DNA of 64,000 bases, from positions 47,277,674 to 47,341,673 of the forward strand of contig NC_073694.1 in the NCBI RefSeq assembly GCF_029784165.1, given 5' to 3'. How positions within the stretch are numbered: position 1 is the stretch's first letter; every line of letters begins with the position of its first letter. Origin of the DNA: Wyeomyia smithii. Taxonomy: Eukaryota > Arthropoda > Insecta > Diptera > Culicidae. A program made the translations under genes and the position numbers. The notes under the pieces are model-generated. The model made no database searches and was not told where the DNA came from. It saw only the letters and a program-made list of their open reading frames with translations. Shown piece after piece: positions 44,954 through 57,900 of this stretch.

Positions 44954-46557
44954 GTTAGTTGAATTTATAATACTCGCAGCCAAAATACGGTCCGTCCGCC
45001 GGGGAGAGTGATGAACGAAATTGAAATTCTCCATGGCAATCATTTTCCGAAGCGGCTGCCGGCTTGAGCTGAGCGTGCTCGAAAGCTGCATCTGCCGCTG
45101 CCCGCCGAATGTGACCCCGTAATTATGTGTATGCAAAATTGATTACATCCAAGCAATTCACAAGTTCGAACGATGCCGACTTTCGGGCAGGATATCAAAG
45201 GGCATTGCACCCAGCGTGAGGTGTTGTCATTCGAGGACAGTCAGTTTGCGTTTTGTAATTCCCGAGATATTTTGGATCTACCATTTGTTAAAATAATCTT
45301 AAGAGCACAGATTTTAATTTGTTTTAGTCAAAATTGTTTTTAAGAAAGTACATTTCTATGGGGGCACATAAAACGACGAACCGGTTGCCCCGTAATTGTA
45401 TCTGCGCCGTCGAAAAGAAAACAGAAGCTCGCCGCTCGGAATTGAATTCTTAAACTCAATACTTATTGTTTTTCGCTTCGCCATTCGCCGCGGTCATATT
45501 TTGCGCCCCCGTTGCGGTGAGGAACAGTTTCAACTTTCGACGTGAGACCTGTAACGTCACCCGAGCCCCCCCGCTTAAACCATAACAGGGTGGAATTTGA
45601 CCGTTTGCTACCTGTTGAATTGCGGTCAGATCCTCTCGGTCGATCAAAGTTCATCATTACGGGTAGCCTTGCGTATTCCACAGTTTTTTTATTGTCGAAA
45701 AAAATCTCTAGCTGCAATGACTTGAATTGATCCAAGCATTAAAGAAAACAAATTTGAATAAACTATTAAAAGAATGTATGAACAAATATTTTTCCTTTGT
45801 TCAAGCACATATTCAGGTTCTTGGTTGGAAGGTTACATATTTCCTGCTGAACATTCAATGAAAACTACTTCAAATACTTCGCTTTTCGGTTCGTAAAATG
45901 CAACCAGTAATTTCAACTCAATTTTATCTCCGAACAAAATCGGTACAGCATTTTGCACCGATTAGACAGAACCTAAGAGACCAGCTGATTCAACGGTCGA
46001 CGGTTAACGAGATTCATTCAGTAAACGCAATCTTCTCCCCGAAGGAAAGGATCGCATCGCACGGAGGTTAAGGAAACAGAAGCTTGGACGCGGCCATTCA
46101 ATATTTGCATACGGCATTCGTGTTCCCGGTACGAGAAGGGAATCCGAAACGGCACATGCAACTGAATTGGCATTGTAGAGCTGGAATGGATTCTTCCATT
46201 AACTGCATGGTGTATTATTATGTGTTATTTTTGCAACGCTCAAGTGAAAAGCGTACGGCAGTATTGCACGGATCGGTAATCATCTTTATTTCTCGTTCTT
46301 ACTGCTGTATCGTATCGATTTCCATTGGTATTATGAACCCATTCTTGTGTTGTTTGACCTATCGGGAGACGAGAGAGAAAAAGAACCAATTTACACCGGA
46401 AACAGAGACGTTCAAAAATAGAGCGACATCCAACAGATGTTGCGAGTATACAAATTTCTCTCAAATTAGACAGTATCACTTGTTACAGTTAGTCTTAAAG
46501 GTTTTGTAATGGTACAAAATTATTATTATTCCGTCCCGTAAAAATGAGTTTTTGATC
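44954..46557. other. No further exon recognised; intron or flank after the second exon
   Basis: 44985-45240 and 45440-45660 are GC-richer and apparently unique, with no convincing splice-bounded frame. Possible regulatory sequence, unproven. Confidence 0.4.
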
Positions 46558-46581
46558 AGAATTTACCGAAGCTAGTACACA
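46558..46581 (+). repeat. Left 24-bp target-site duplication
   Basis: AGAATTTACCGAAGCTAGTA plus CACA; exactly repeated at 48481-48504, and sequences diverge on both sides of both copies. Confidence 0.9.
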
Positions 46582-48480
46582 GAAAAACTTATGAACAACG
46601 CATATAGAATACGTGCCCCGAAAGCTATCCGTTTAAGTTATTAATTTATAGGTGAATTAAGTGGTCAAACTTGTTAAAAAGTGTCAAGTTGTGATCTGTG
46701 ATGCTTTGTCTAAGTGAGAAAAGTGAAGGTTTTGTGAAAAACACAGTGTTCCTTGCATGAAAGTAATATTTTTTCCTCGAATTGCAATTGAAAATTGTAA
46801 GGCCAGCTAAGTTGCGTGAGTGTGAGTGCCTACTTTGTGCGTCGCGCTAACTAGCGGTTCGTTATTAACATGCGAAAATGGAATGCATGGCAGTATGAGC
46901 GAAGAGAACGATAATATCTGGAGAGAGAGCGAAGAGAGTAGTGTTGCGCTGTGCTTGTCGGCGTTTGTTTCGCTGGCATAGGCATAACCAAAATAAAACA
47001 GATGAGTATAAGTTTTTGTATCAAATATTTTAAGAATGCATAGGCTCTGTGTTGTGGTTTTTAGCGGGTTTTGGACTTTGTCAGAAGTGTAAATGTGTCA
47101 TCTGTTGGGTGCACAAAGTGTGGTAGCTTTTCGGTTGCGGGTAGAGTTTTTTTTATATTTACAAACCAGATTGTGCGATGCACTCTCACAGGTCAAGATT
47201 GGCAGTTTTACAATATAGTTTCAAAATTTATCATTCGAGCATGACAATGCGGCATGCGATTGATGCATCGTCTACAATTGTGAGTCCTGGCAGGGCGGTG
47301 ACATTTTATTCAGGTCTATGTTCTTGTTTTATGATTTTCCTAGCTTTTGGACAAATGTTGATATACATAAGTAACTTTTATTTAATTATGTTGAAATCGT
47401 TTTGGGTGTGAAAATAGTTCACGACAACTGAACTTTGATTGCAATTATTTTGGCATTTTAATAATAAATTTGGAACTCTGTTTTGTTTAATATGCTTTTT
47501 TTTGCATTTTTTCAAGTTTTTGGGCTATGAATGCATGAAACTTTGTCAGTTTTTATCCTCAGTAGGTCTTTGGTGCGAAACGTCGTGTCGCGTATGCGTC
47601 GGTAGGAGAAAATGGAGCAGTCGTGCATTAAGCCCCGGTGAAACGCATCATCGGCCCGGGTGAGTTATGTTTATCTAAGGGTTTCCGGAGTGTAGTGGGC
47701 ACGCTATAGTTTGCTTCGGGGAGGTCAGCTCAGTTTCGCGCACGTTATTTTGACAGCGCTCAGTGTAACTATCTTAATACAGCGGTTTCGGAGTTCAATG
47801 ACCATTACATCGTATAATGCTCTGGTGTGCCTTGTGGGTTTTTTTACTCGCTCTATCGGTTCTTTGAGCTGGTACCAGTAGTTTGCATTCGGCGTGCGGT
47901 GCGTTTTACGAAATTCATTCGTTTCGTGGTAAATTTTAATAGTTCACAGGATGAAACGCGAAGTTTGGTGTGATACAGACTGTTAACGATTGGTTGCTGA
48001 TAATAACGATTGGTAGAAACTTCGATTCTCCTATATGCCGATACAGCGATCGTGATGCGGTTCTATTCATATCGTATTCTGATGGCCGGTTGCGCAGAGA
48101 ACGAGAAATATCCATATCGGGCGCGAATTTGTGTAGAAAAGATCGCACCATCAACCTCGATGGATCCAGATCAATTCCTTTCCACTAACACTAATTCCTT
48201 CCTTTGATACTTGTGGATGATGCAGAGGATTCCTCGGTCTCTAGTAGCAACAAGTATTAAACTAACACTCCCGATATCCCTTCCTCTATTGATCTGCATT
48301 GGGCGTGGCCAGCTACGTTATTGACCAGTGAAAAGAAAAATCACCAGGAATTGTACACTGAAAATGGCTTGCTACTCCTAGGCACCATTTTGACGGTTCT
48401 TTGTGCAATTTCAGCTGATTCTGGTCAATCGCGGGCAACACACGGGCGATCAAATATGCTATGCTATGCTATGCTATGCT
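46582..48480 (+). mobile_element. 1.9-kb insertion with 24-bp TSD and (ATGCT)5 tail: likely non-autonomous non-LTR element
   Basis: Bounded by an exact 24-bp direct repeat (46558-46581, 48481-48504). The 3' edge is five tandem ATGCT units (48456-48480), the kind of simple tail made by some non-LTR elements. 1,899 bp; moderately GC, with 5' UTR-like text and only short frames (74 codons at most), none recognised. GCATTGGGCGTGGCCAGCTA near 48297 resembles, from memory, 3' regions of mosquito Loa/R1-type LINEs. Alternatives: an internally deleted LINE, or a long-TSD SINE-like unit. Confidence 0.7.
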
Positions 48481-48504
48481 AGAATTTACCGAAGCTAGTA
48501 CACA
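48481..48504 (+). repeat. Right 24-bp target-site duplication
   Basis: Exact copy of 46558-46581, directly after the ATGCT tail. Confidence 0.9.
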
Positions 48505-51500
48505 ATTCTAATTTCTCTCCTCAATGGACATGCACTTCGTCTTACAACATTCAATCTATCCCCAGACATGCGTTCGATTCGTAAAGATGATCCTACCAAT
48601 CGGAAGTAGCCATATTGACTGCAAATCTTGAAAAGTCCATACGTATCTGCAAGGGCAGCTCGACATGCAGCAGATCTTGTTTAATTTTAAATAGAGGATA
48701 AAATCGGATAATCACCCTTGTCCGTGCTCTGATGATGACATTTTAGGCCTCGTTCGGTTGAAATGCGCCACATTACCATGCGAATGTGCGTGCGTGGATG
48801 GGATGCTGCTGCTGCTGCACGTTGCATATGACAGCACCGGCAGATAGTGGATGATGCCCCGGCCAGCATTCAGGAGTCCAATTATGTACTGGTGGACGGA
48901 CGGGGGGTAGTCATTTCATTGGAATCCTGGCTGAGAAGCAACAACGCTTCCGAACGAGTTCGAATATAAAAGAGTCGCATGCACCATTGCACTGCTGACT
49001 TCACTGGCCACTGCAAGCCATGGAAGGACGATGAACGAGTTCGGACGTAATACTAACCCCGCTTTTGCTGGTGTAGCGTTAGAATGTTAGAAATATAATT
49101 TTCGACTACAATTATAAATCGTGCTCTCCCATCACCGCTCGCAGGCTGGGAGCGCCCTCTGGCATGTGACCATTTCGTGTCTTCGGGCCAGATATCCTGC
49201 ACTGGAGGCAGCAGCAAGTGCCTCGCCAAGGGAATTAAAAGGCCTCAATTTATTTTAGGAAACCAGCTGGAAATTGAAAATGTGATTTGAACTGATAGAA
49301 CCCACTCGACAACTGTCTAAGCGCATTCAAGCAGCCTTCTATTGGATACATTATGCATAGTTTGACTTTAGGCCAGAATATAAAAATATGCAAAGAGCAA
49401 CAGAGTCCCGTATATATAGTGCGAAAAAGCATGCACACAAAGGCATATGTCGAGTATTATGTGCATGAACATGAGCGGAACGCGGACCCACATTACGCGT
49501 TTTTTGGACATCATAATTTTTGTAACACATTTTCACTGTATCGTCAGTTACCCGTTAAATTGGCCAGTTATTTAATTTGTGTCCTGACATTTATCGTTGT
49601 TGGGTGCGATTTACCAACAGCGTTTGCCTTCGGTAACATACTCCATTTGGTTGATAATAATGATTGCGGGATGGTACGTATATTGAGCACGGTTAGTTGC
49701 TTTTTTTCGTCCTTGGAAGGCATTATATAATGCGTCACAGAAATAAACATGACCTGATATGAAATTAATAACGTGAAAGTGCGCGTTATGTGTCACCGCT
49801 ATGGTAAATTATCGTATGAGCTCGTGGCAACTTTATAGTTTGTATTTAAAATTTACACTTCGGGATCTGTTTTTTATATATTATTTACTTTTATATTTCG
49901 TGAACTCATTTCAAATCATCTCTAATTGAGACATTGTTTTTAGAATTTGTACAGTAAGTAATTTATATCTGAAATATAATAATTGGAATAACATATATTT
50001 TTTGGAGCGGTCGAATATAAATTTTGAGTAATCCAAGATTTTCACTATTGTCGAATATTTAAAAAAAAATTAAATAGATTTTTGAAATTCAGCGAAGTAA
50101 CTGTGTGTTCTTCTGATGCTTTTTCAATCCGAAACTTAAAATTTGCAAAGCAGGCATGGATGAGGTATAAATCTAAATCACAATCCCCAGTTCCAATTTA
50201 TTTTCGCATTCTAAAAACTTTATACACTGCCTTTCATGTTATCATCAATTTCTATTTAAAAAAACACGGGGAAAGAAACTGTACAACTACTTAAACTATT
50301 CTTGGAGTTGCTGGAAAGCACCGTTTCTATTTTGTTGTCAAACAAATGTATATTTGAGTGCTTCAAATGCATTTAAATATTGCTTTCTACTGAGCGGTTT
50401 CGTTTTTACCAGTGCGAAGAAAACCTAAACTCATATTATTAAATCGATGTACAACGTAGTCCTACGTAGAAAGATTTTTGAAGCAAAATTTTAGCTTTCG
50501 TTTTAGAAAAAAATCTAAAATATCCAGATTAAAAAAAAAAATTACTGTAATACTAATCTTTGACAATTGATTAGCATTGCTCCGCACATATTTTTCCAAA
50601 TCCCATTTTTTGTTTAATATTTCTTCCTAGCCCTGAGAGGTAACCATATTTCGATATGTGTAAAAGGATAATCGTGCATCAAATTGACTCCCGACTTTCA
50701 AATAATTGAAAATGTGAGTTTTTCTTCATAAATTACCAATGAATGATCAATACGAAGTTAACACATCGATCGATAATGAAAACCAGAATTTAAGTTTTTA
50801 TTTTTTTTATTGATTAAGGAAAAACGAGAAAAAAACCGACGCAATATTAGAAAAAAATGGTAAAATTGCCGAAAGTAAGGAGTCAAATTGAGGCAAACGA
50901 TTTCGGTATGGAGTGGATGCTACATAAAGAGAGAGCAGCTAAGAGAGAGCAGCGATTGTGGAATCTTAAATATCTCTCCAGAGAGATAGTAAATTTGTGT
51001 GATCCTTCTCACACGGAAGGATATTTCGCAAATCAACTACACAACAGAGCTCACAGCGGTACGTTTGCTGTGTGTTTCTAACTTAAGCATATATCAAATG
51101 AGGGGACCATCTAGATAGAAGAGTAGATTGCGTTGCTTACTTTACATCACGAAATTGATACAAAGATCCAGGCGCCTGTTACGCTTGTTTGCTCTTCGAA
51201 TGCTTTCGAATTTATGTCAGCAGTGCACACTGTGTATTCTCACTAGGGCGGTTCATCACTCTTGATTCACTCGTCTGTGGTGTAAATAGCAAGTGTATTA
51301 ATTTTTCTGCGAGCAGTAGAAACACTGCATAGAGCAGAAGCAAAAAGTGTAGTGCAAAAAATGGCTATACGCAGCGCTCATGCTGGGCAAGAAGTGAGTG
51401 ATGGATATTTCCCCTACTCTTTACACATATTGGGGAGAATAACAAGCCTGGAGCATTGTGAAACATGTATTACCGATTTATTAGAATGACAAGTAAACGC

Positions 51501-51657
51501 TTCATTTTGCTAAACTCAAGTGCTCAAAAGCGATGTTATCATCTGATATAAAGCATAGACATGACATGGTAAATTTTCTGGATTGCGGATGCTATACAAC
51601 GGTTAACGAAAACCTGCTTTTTTACGTTATCTCTGTCAATACTCACTACGTTTCGCA
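48505..51657. other. No gene recognised
   Basis: 48690-49040 and 49120-49230 are GC-richer (a short GCTGCTGCTGCT run near 48802). ACGTAGTCCTACGT at 50454-50467. The 125-codon frame at 49353-49730 and the 74-codon frame at 50857-51081 have no recognised family and no coding support. Confidence 0.4.
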
Positions 51658-51799
51658 GGCGTATACAGAGCCGGATTTACGATTAAGGGGGCCTGGGCCC
51701 AGTTTACAGTGGGGGGCCCAAAATAAAACAAAACCTTTATTTTATCTTTCAAGTTAAAAACATTTATTTGTTATTGAAAAGTTACCAAAAATTTGCTAG

Positions 51800-52050
51800 A
51801 ATTTTTTCTTACGAGTTTTTTTTGCAGAGAATTTATTGATTGAATAATCAATATTCAACTCTTTCAGAATATTGTACTCTCAACTTAACAATGCTAAGTT
51901 TGACAGCCTTTCATTCTTCATAGTCGTTCGCAACCTATTTTCAATCAGTTTCATCTTCGAAAAAGACCTTTCTCCAGTTGCGTTCGAGATCATTAGGCTC
52001 AAATAAATCCTTAAATAAAATAATTTTTGCAAGGCACTAACGAGTTTTTG
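51800..52050 (-). pseudogene. hAT transposase C-terminal dimerisation domain, remnant
   Basis: The minus-strand frame reads LVSALQKLFYLRIYLSL, then SNATGERSFSKMKLIENRLR and NERLSNLALL, ending near KELNIDYSI. NATGERSFSKLKLIKNRLR is the signature of the hAT C-terminal dimerisation (Dimer_Tnp_hAT) region, common in ZMYM1-like transposases. An in-frame stop interrupts after NLALLS. The catalytic core is missing. Inactive. Confidence 0.8.
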
Positions 52051-52400
52051 ATTTTTTCTTCATGTAATCTTCTCTTTTGAGCTCCACTTTGATATATGCG
52101 GGGTTTTGTGGCGATCGCTCAATTTGAATAAATGTAATAATAAATTCGGTTCTTGCTCACTGTTTACAGCGCATTTCGTTTCGAGCAACTCGAAACTAAA
52201 TGATCGCTGGGGGGCGGTATGTTTCGGTTTTCTTATTTTTTCGACTTTGCGGGTTAGATGAGCCGCAGGGCAAATGACAATGACAGCTTCTTTTAAGCTT
52301 AAAGCATACCTGGCAGTATGTGTCCTACTCGTAAATAGCAAAAATCGTTCGAATCGAGCTGCGCAATGCCACCCCAGATCTAACTGTCGAATGATTTGGC

Positions 52401-52671
52401 CAAAGGTGCCAGATGTTTTCGAAAGATGTCTGTAACTGCTCGAAATCCGGAAATTTTTTCTTGATATCCGAAAAAAAAACCTACCGCAATCTGAAAAAAA
52501 TGCGATCCACAGGCGAAAATTTGCACACAATTTGAGAAAGACTGCAAATATAAGGCTACACTGGCAATAATCAACAGAAACTAGGAAAAAACTACACACA
52601 TCTGCAGGTCAATAAAATCTGCACACGGACTCTGAAAATCTGCATTTTGCAACGCAAATCTGGTATCCCTG
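52401..52671. mobile_element. Possible small hAT-like MITE nested in the hAT element
   Basis: Ends CAAAGGTGCCAGAT and, reversed, CAGGGATACCAGAT match at 10 of 14 positions. Flanks GATTTGGC and GATTCGGA match at 6 of 8. The interior is rich in TCTGCA/TGCAGA-like text. Weak; the minus-strand frame across it (52060-52599) is not a gene. Confidence 0.35.
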
Positions 52672-53159
52672 ATTCGGACAAGTAAACTTATTTTTGGAAT
52701 CAACAGCAATGCATTAAAAAACATGTGAATTATTCTATTTCCTGCTTGATCTCCCATGCGCGCTGGTTCGATTCAAATGGTGTGTTAATGTGTGTCATTC
52801 CAAGAGAATCGAAGGTGAACTCTTACGGATGTAGTTGGGATATTGACGCTCGCGGAAAAAAAAACACTGAAAGAACGTTTCAGATTGAAATGGTCTGTTC
52901 AAATTTTCTTGCTGTAAATTGAACTTTTGATTGAATTTCATTTTTGATAGAGAAAAAAACTTTTTCTCGTTTGGTGGGGGCCCCAAAAATGTGGGGGCCC
53001 GGGCCCCTGCCCCCCCCCCTTAAATCCGGCTCTGGGCGTATAGCGAAACATATAAACTGTACCGAAAATTGTAAACACACTTTAATTCTTAAATAAAACA
53101 AATTATTTTAAAGTTTTTTAATATTGTTTTGCTCAATAGAAATGTTCTCTTCCCAATTG

Positions 53160-54140
53160 GATTCGATTTGTATTATTTTTGGTAGAGCACACGAGTTCTC
53201 TAACTTTTTTCTTATCATCACTCATTCGTATCTGCACAGTGCTTTTTCCGACCAGTTTCACCACTTCCGACCAATCTTTCTTGAATTTTTCAACATTTTC
53301 CGCTGGTTTCATATGTTTCCTTAGCTTCGTTTTCGGCAAAGCCCTGAAAGTTTCGATTGAGCGAGCTTCAGGGCAGTTTGGTTGATTCAACTTCTTTGGT
53401 GAATATGAGACACTGTTGGATTAATACCACTCTACCCATAGTGCAATGACAGGAAGCAAGATCGGGCCGAAAGATTGTACGATTGTTATGCTTTTTAATC
53501 AAGGGTAACAACCTTTTTTTGCAAAAAGTCTTTCACTTAGATTCTACCATATATTGTGTCAGTCGTAATGAACGTACGAAACATTTTTCTACATTCGCAA
53601 ATGGCTTGCCGCACAATAACCTTTTTGCTGATTTTTTTGGTGTAAATGGCTTTCACTGAATTGGGTTTATTCCTGGCAGAGTCTTAAAGCCTAATTTCAT
53701 ATAGGTTTCGTCACCCATAATAGCACATCCCGATTTCTTGGGCAGAGGTTTGTCATAAAGCTCTCTAGCCCTCGGTGTTACAGATTCAGCCTGTTTGGCG
53801 CTTCGTTTTGGCTGTCTCTGCTTCCAACGAGTCTGTAGGCCTATCCTTTCCTTGGCATGCTTAACGTTAGTCGATGAAGTACCTAATTTGCTGAAGGATG
53901 CGGCTTGTAGTAATCTCATATCTGCCTGTGCATTGTAGGTTCAGCAGGCCCGTGTTTTACTACGTCTCGGGGCATCTGCAAATGTACACTTTCCACCATA
54001 CTTCCGTAGGGCAGATTGAACTGCTCCGATACTTACACCTTTTCCTTTGACTAATTCTCTGATCGAAATACCACTCACGGTGCCCCACTTCTTTCTTTGA
54101 TTGGAAGAAAAACTACGCAGTTTAAAACTTCCGCACAATT
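53160..54140 (-). pseudogene. Tc1/mariner-group transposase, near full length but broken
   Basis: Minus strand, N to C: HTH-like segment at 54138-53941 (SIRELVKGKGVSIGAVQSAL); after an in-frame TGA, 53919-53653 (STNVKHAKERIGLQTR, then GDETYMKLGFKTLPG with the first catalytic acidic residue); then frame-shifted pieces VIVRQAICECRKMFRTFITT and DFLQKKVVTL; finally 53390-53133 (NQPNCPEARSIETFRAL, KTKLRKHMKPAENVEKFKKD) covering the third catalytic position and C-terminus. Total about 1 kb, the usual size. Several stops and frame changes; inactive. No terminal inverted repeats identified. Confidence 0.85.
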
Positions 54141-54423
54141 CGTTAGAAAAAATGACAACTGTTTTATTTGGATGTAAACAACAGGACCAAGGTTTAGCTG
54201 AATACTGTACGTTATCTGAAATGGCGTTTAATCATTTTAGTAACAGTTTATATTTAACGTTTGAGTTAAATACTTGGATAATTGTATGTGTAGTGATCTG
54301 ATTTGAACACCAAATTTTTCATAAATCTGCAAAGCCTCCCGCGGCCTTCCTGACTCATGTGGCTTCGTCAGTCTTGGTATTCCCATCCGGTATTCCTTTC
54401 CAATAAAATACTATGATTTCTGA

Positions 54424-54690
54424 ATGATCTTTACTGATCACGAAATTGATCCATGGATGCAAAGATCGCCTTTTGAAGCAGTGTTCGACTTTGTTCGAGA
54501 GCTGTCGTTATTTTACAACGAGGTTTCAAAACAGGATCTTCTAATGGAAATTCCAAGATTTCGTAGACATCGCTGCAGGAATAGCAGCAGAGGACGTTCT
54601 CAATTGAAGTTCAAGTGACCTACTAACATCTATCGTGGAGTGGGATTCCATGGAAACAAAGGCGTTTCTCGATGTAGTCATTCTTGAATA
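54424..54690 (+). pseudogene. hAT (ZMYM1/P52rIPK-like) transposase fragment
   Basis: Begins IDPWMQRSPFEAVFDFVREL, then DLLMEIPRFRRH. After a frame change it continues AAEDVLN and SSSDLLTSIVEWDSMETKAF. The DLLLEIPRLRRH ... FIVEWDSMETLP series is characteristic of the region before the hAT dimerisation domain in domesticated-looking ZMYM-type transposases. The dimerisation domain is absent here, so this is not continuous with the element at 51666-53034. Confidence 0.65.
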
Positions 54691-54934
54691 ACTGGTGGAC
54701 CTTGTCTGTTGAAAACGAAATAACCAAGGCGATTGATTTAGAGGAAGTTGTATGTAATTTTGCCTTAATCAAGGCCCGAAGAGTAAATTGTCGCTGTTAT
54801 TGATCTGTTTTTTTCTTTAGATTCTTTAGAAAATATTTGTATTCTATTGAATAACATTTATTTTGAATCCTCTTTTAGACGAGGAGGTGCAACCAAACTT
54901 TTTCGCACTGGGTGTAGAAGCTCCACTCGGCGCC

Positions 54935-57900
54935 ACTGCACTTACTATTTACTTACTTCAGAGAGGCCTAGAGCCGGGGTGGCTCGTGCCGTATCAAGAA
55001 TTTTCCTCCATTCTACTCAGTCCTGGGCTTCTCGTCGCCAATTTCCTAGATGTCTCGATACTCGCAGATCCGTTTCAACCTGGTCAAGCCATCTAGCACG
55101 TTGGGCCCCTCTATTTCTGGTGCCGGTGGGGTCCTTGAAGAGAACCGATTTTACCGCACTGTCGTCCGGCATCCTCGCGACATGCCCGGCCCATCGTAGC
55201 CTCCCGACCTTCGTCAGGTGTGCAATGGGAATCTTTCCAAATAGTGTCTGCAGCTCGTGGTTCATACGCCTGCGCCACTCTCCGCTTTCGGTTTGTACTC
55301 CACCAAATATTGTCCGCAACACTTTCTGTTCAAATACGGCCAGTGCGCGTATGTCCTCTGTGAGCAGCGTCACGGTTTCGAGTCCATAGAGAACTACGGG
55401 TCTAATTAGGGTTTTGTACATCGTCGGTTTCGTGCGGCGGCGTATGCTCCTGGATCGAAGCGTCCTGCGAAGGGCAAAGTAGGCTCGATTTCCAGTTTGA
55501 ATACGTCGTTGGACCTCCTAACTTGTGTTATTGTCGGCGGTTACCAGAGATCCCAAGTATACGAACTCCTCTACCACTTCAAGTTCGTCGCCGTCCATGA
55601 TCACCGGCCGTGGGAGGCGAATGTTAGTTTCTTTCGAGCTTTTTCCTTCCATATGCTTGGTTTTCGACGCATTTATTTCTAGTCCAACTCTTCTAGCTTC
55701 CACTTTTAGTCTGGCGTAGATTGCCTCTGCCATCGCTGAGTTTCTTGTAATAATGTCCAGGTCGTCTGCGAAGCCTATGAGTTGGCTACCTTTGCCTCTC
55801 GTTTCGATGCCCGCCCGTCGGATTACACCCTCAAGATTAATGTTGAACAATGTGCAGGATAATCCATCTCCTTGTCTCAACCCTCTGCACGCTTCGAAGG
55901 GATTCGAGAGTGTCCTCGACACGCACACGTAACACATCACTCGGTCTAAGGTAGCTTTGATAAGTCGTGTCAGTTTATCAAGAAAACCGTAGTCGTGCAT
56001 TATTTGCCATAGCTGGTCTCGATCGACTGTATCATACGCTGCCTTGAAGTCCACGAAAACATGATGTGTGGGCACGTTGTACTCCCGGCATTTCTGAAGG
56101 ATCTGCCGGAGAGTGAAAATTTGATCCGTAGTTGCGCGTGCTTGTGTGAAGCCCGCTTGGTACTGCCCTACGAATTCTTTCGCTAAAGGAGATAGACGGC
56201 GGAGTAGGATCTGGGAGAGCACTTTGTAGGCAGCGTTGATCAGCGTTATGCCGCGGTAGTTGCTGCATTGTAGCCGATCGCCTTTTTTATAGATGGGACA
56301 TACAACTCCTTCCATCCTTTCCTCCGGTAGTCTCTCTTCTTCCCAAATCCTAGAGATTACCCAGTGGAGTGCTGTTGCTAGTGCTTCTTTTCCGTGTTTA
56401 TGGAGCTCTGTCGGTAGCCTGTCCTTACCGGCGGCTCCGTTGTTCCTAAGTGATCCAATTTCCCGTTTGATCTCCAGGATATCGGGGACTGGGACACTAC
56501 TGTCGTATGTACGCACTCAAAGAATAACTTCACTTCCGCCTCCTTCCGTTGCTCTGCTATTGAGGTGCTCATCGAAAAACTGCTGCCACCTATCAACCAC
56601 CTCACGCTCGCTTGTGATCAGGTTTCCCTCTACGTCCCCACACATATCTGGGCTCGGTGTGTAGCCTATACAAGATTGGTTCACTTTTGCAAAAAACTTG
56701 CGTGTATCGTTACCCCGAAACAGTCTTCGTGCTGGCGCTTCTTCCTCCGCAGAATTGTAGTCAACTCATTTCGTGCTCGTCGGTATTTAGCCGCGTTCTC
56801 TCTTGTGGCGATGCTTAGATAACTTTTCCAAGCTCTTTTCTTCCTCGCCATCGCTTGCTTGCATTCCCTGTCAAAGCAGTCATTGTCTCATCCAGTAAGC
56901 GCACGTAGTTCTCGGCAGCCTGCGGGTTGGTTAACTGCCGGATGTTTGGCCGGGGAGAATGGTTCTGACGTGTGTGAAATACCGTGGAAAGTTTTGAGCG
57001 CACATATACTGCTACTAAGTGATGATCGGAGTGGATATCCGCACCCCGGCGGGAGCGTGTGTTTGTAATGTTTGTGAAAAATCGGCCATCAATGAGAACG
57101 TGGTCAAATTAATTTGTTGTTCGGTGGTCAGGTGATCTTTAGGTGGCTTTGTAGATATCTTTGCGTGGAAAGAAGGTGCTTCTAATCACTAGGCCTCGGG
57201 AAGCTGCGAAGTTGATGCATCGTTGGCCGTTGTCGTTCGTGTTGGTGTGTAGGCTGTGAGGCCCTATCACCGGTCTATACATCGCTTCCCTACCAACCTG
57301 GGCGTTCATATCCCCGATGACGATATTGATGTCCAGTGACGAGCAGCCGTCGTATGTTGCCTCCAACTGCGCGTAAAACGATTCTTTCTCGTCGTTAGGT
57401 CTACCTTCGTGTGGGCAGTGCACGTTGCTGATGCTGTAGTTTAAGAAACGACCTTTAATCCTCAACAAACACATCATCTCGTTGATCGCCTTCCAGTTGA
57501 TCACGCGATCCTGCATTCTGTCCATAACACAAAAACTCGTTCCCAGCCTGTTGATTGCTCCACCGCTCTAGTAAAACTGGGCCTTGCCTCCACGGACTTT
57601 CCACACGTTTTCACCTTTGCGACAGATCTCCTGCAGAGCCACTATGCCGAACTTGCGAGGTTCTAGCTGCTCGAGCAGCACCCTGTCTCCGCCCACAAAA
57701 TTTAGCGACTTGCAGTTCCAGGTACCGAGTTTCTACTCGTGGTCCGTTTTTCGTTGCCTAGGTCCATGCCGAATGTTCCGAGTTGTATTTTCTTGAATGT
57801 TCGTAGTGTAATTGTTTAGGTAGGTTGCCTTACCGAGTCTCGTGATGGGGCTGCCATCTTGGGTATAGCGTTCGAGACAGCACGTTTCTTTACTCAGCCG

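Larger units (their letters stand above)
51666..53034 (-). mobile_element. hAT element, 1,369 bp, with 8-bp target-site duplication GGCGTATA
   Basis: Ends CAGAGCCGGATTTA (left) and TAAATCCGGCTCTG (right) are perfect 14-bp inverted repeats, followed inside by G/C-rich runs (GGGGGCC...GGCCC). GGCGTATA flanks both (51658-51665, 53035-53042). hAT elements make 8-bp duplications. It carries a C-terminal hAT transposase relic on the minus strand. Internal deletion is likely, since full hAT elements are longer. Confidence 0.9.

Noticed and set aside
49353..49730. 125-codon frame (+)
   Set aside because: No domain, no coding composition, overlaps antisense frames of similar length.
52060..52599. 179-codon open frame (-)
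   Set aside because: Lies inside the hAT element across a possible nested MITE; no family resemblance, and the real transposase remnant is in another stretch.
54847..55389. 180-codon frame (+)
   Set aside because: Antisense shadow of the minus-strand RTE-like ORF2 C-terminus.
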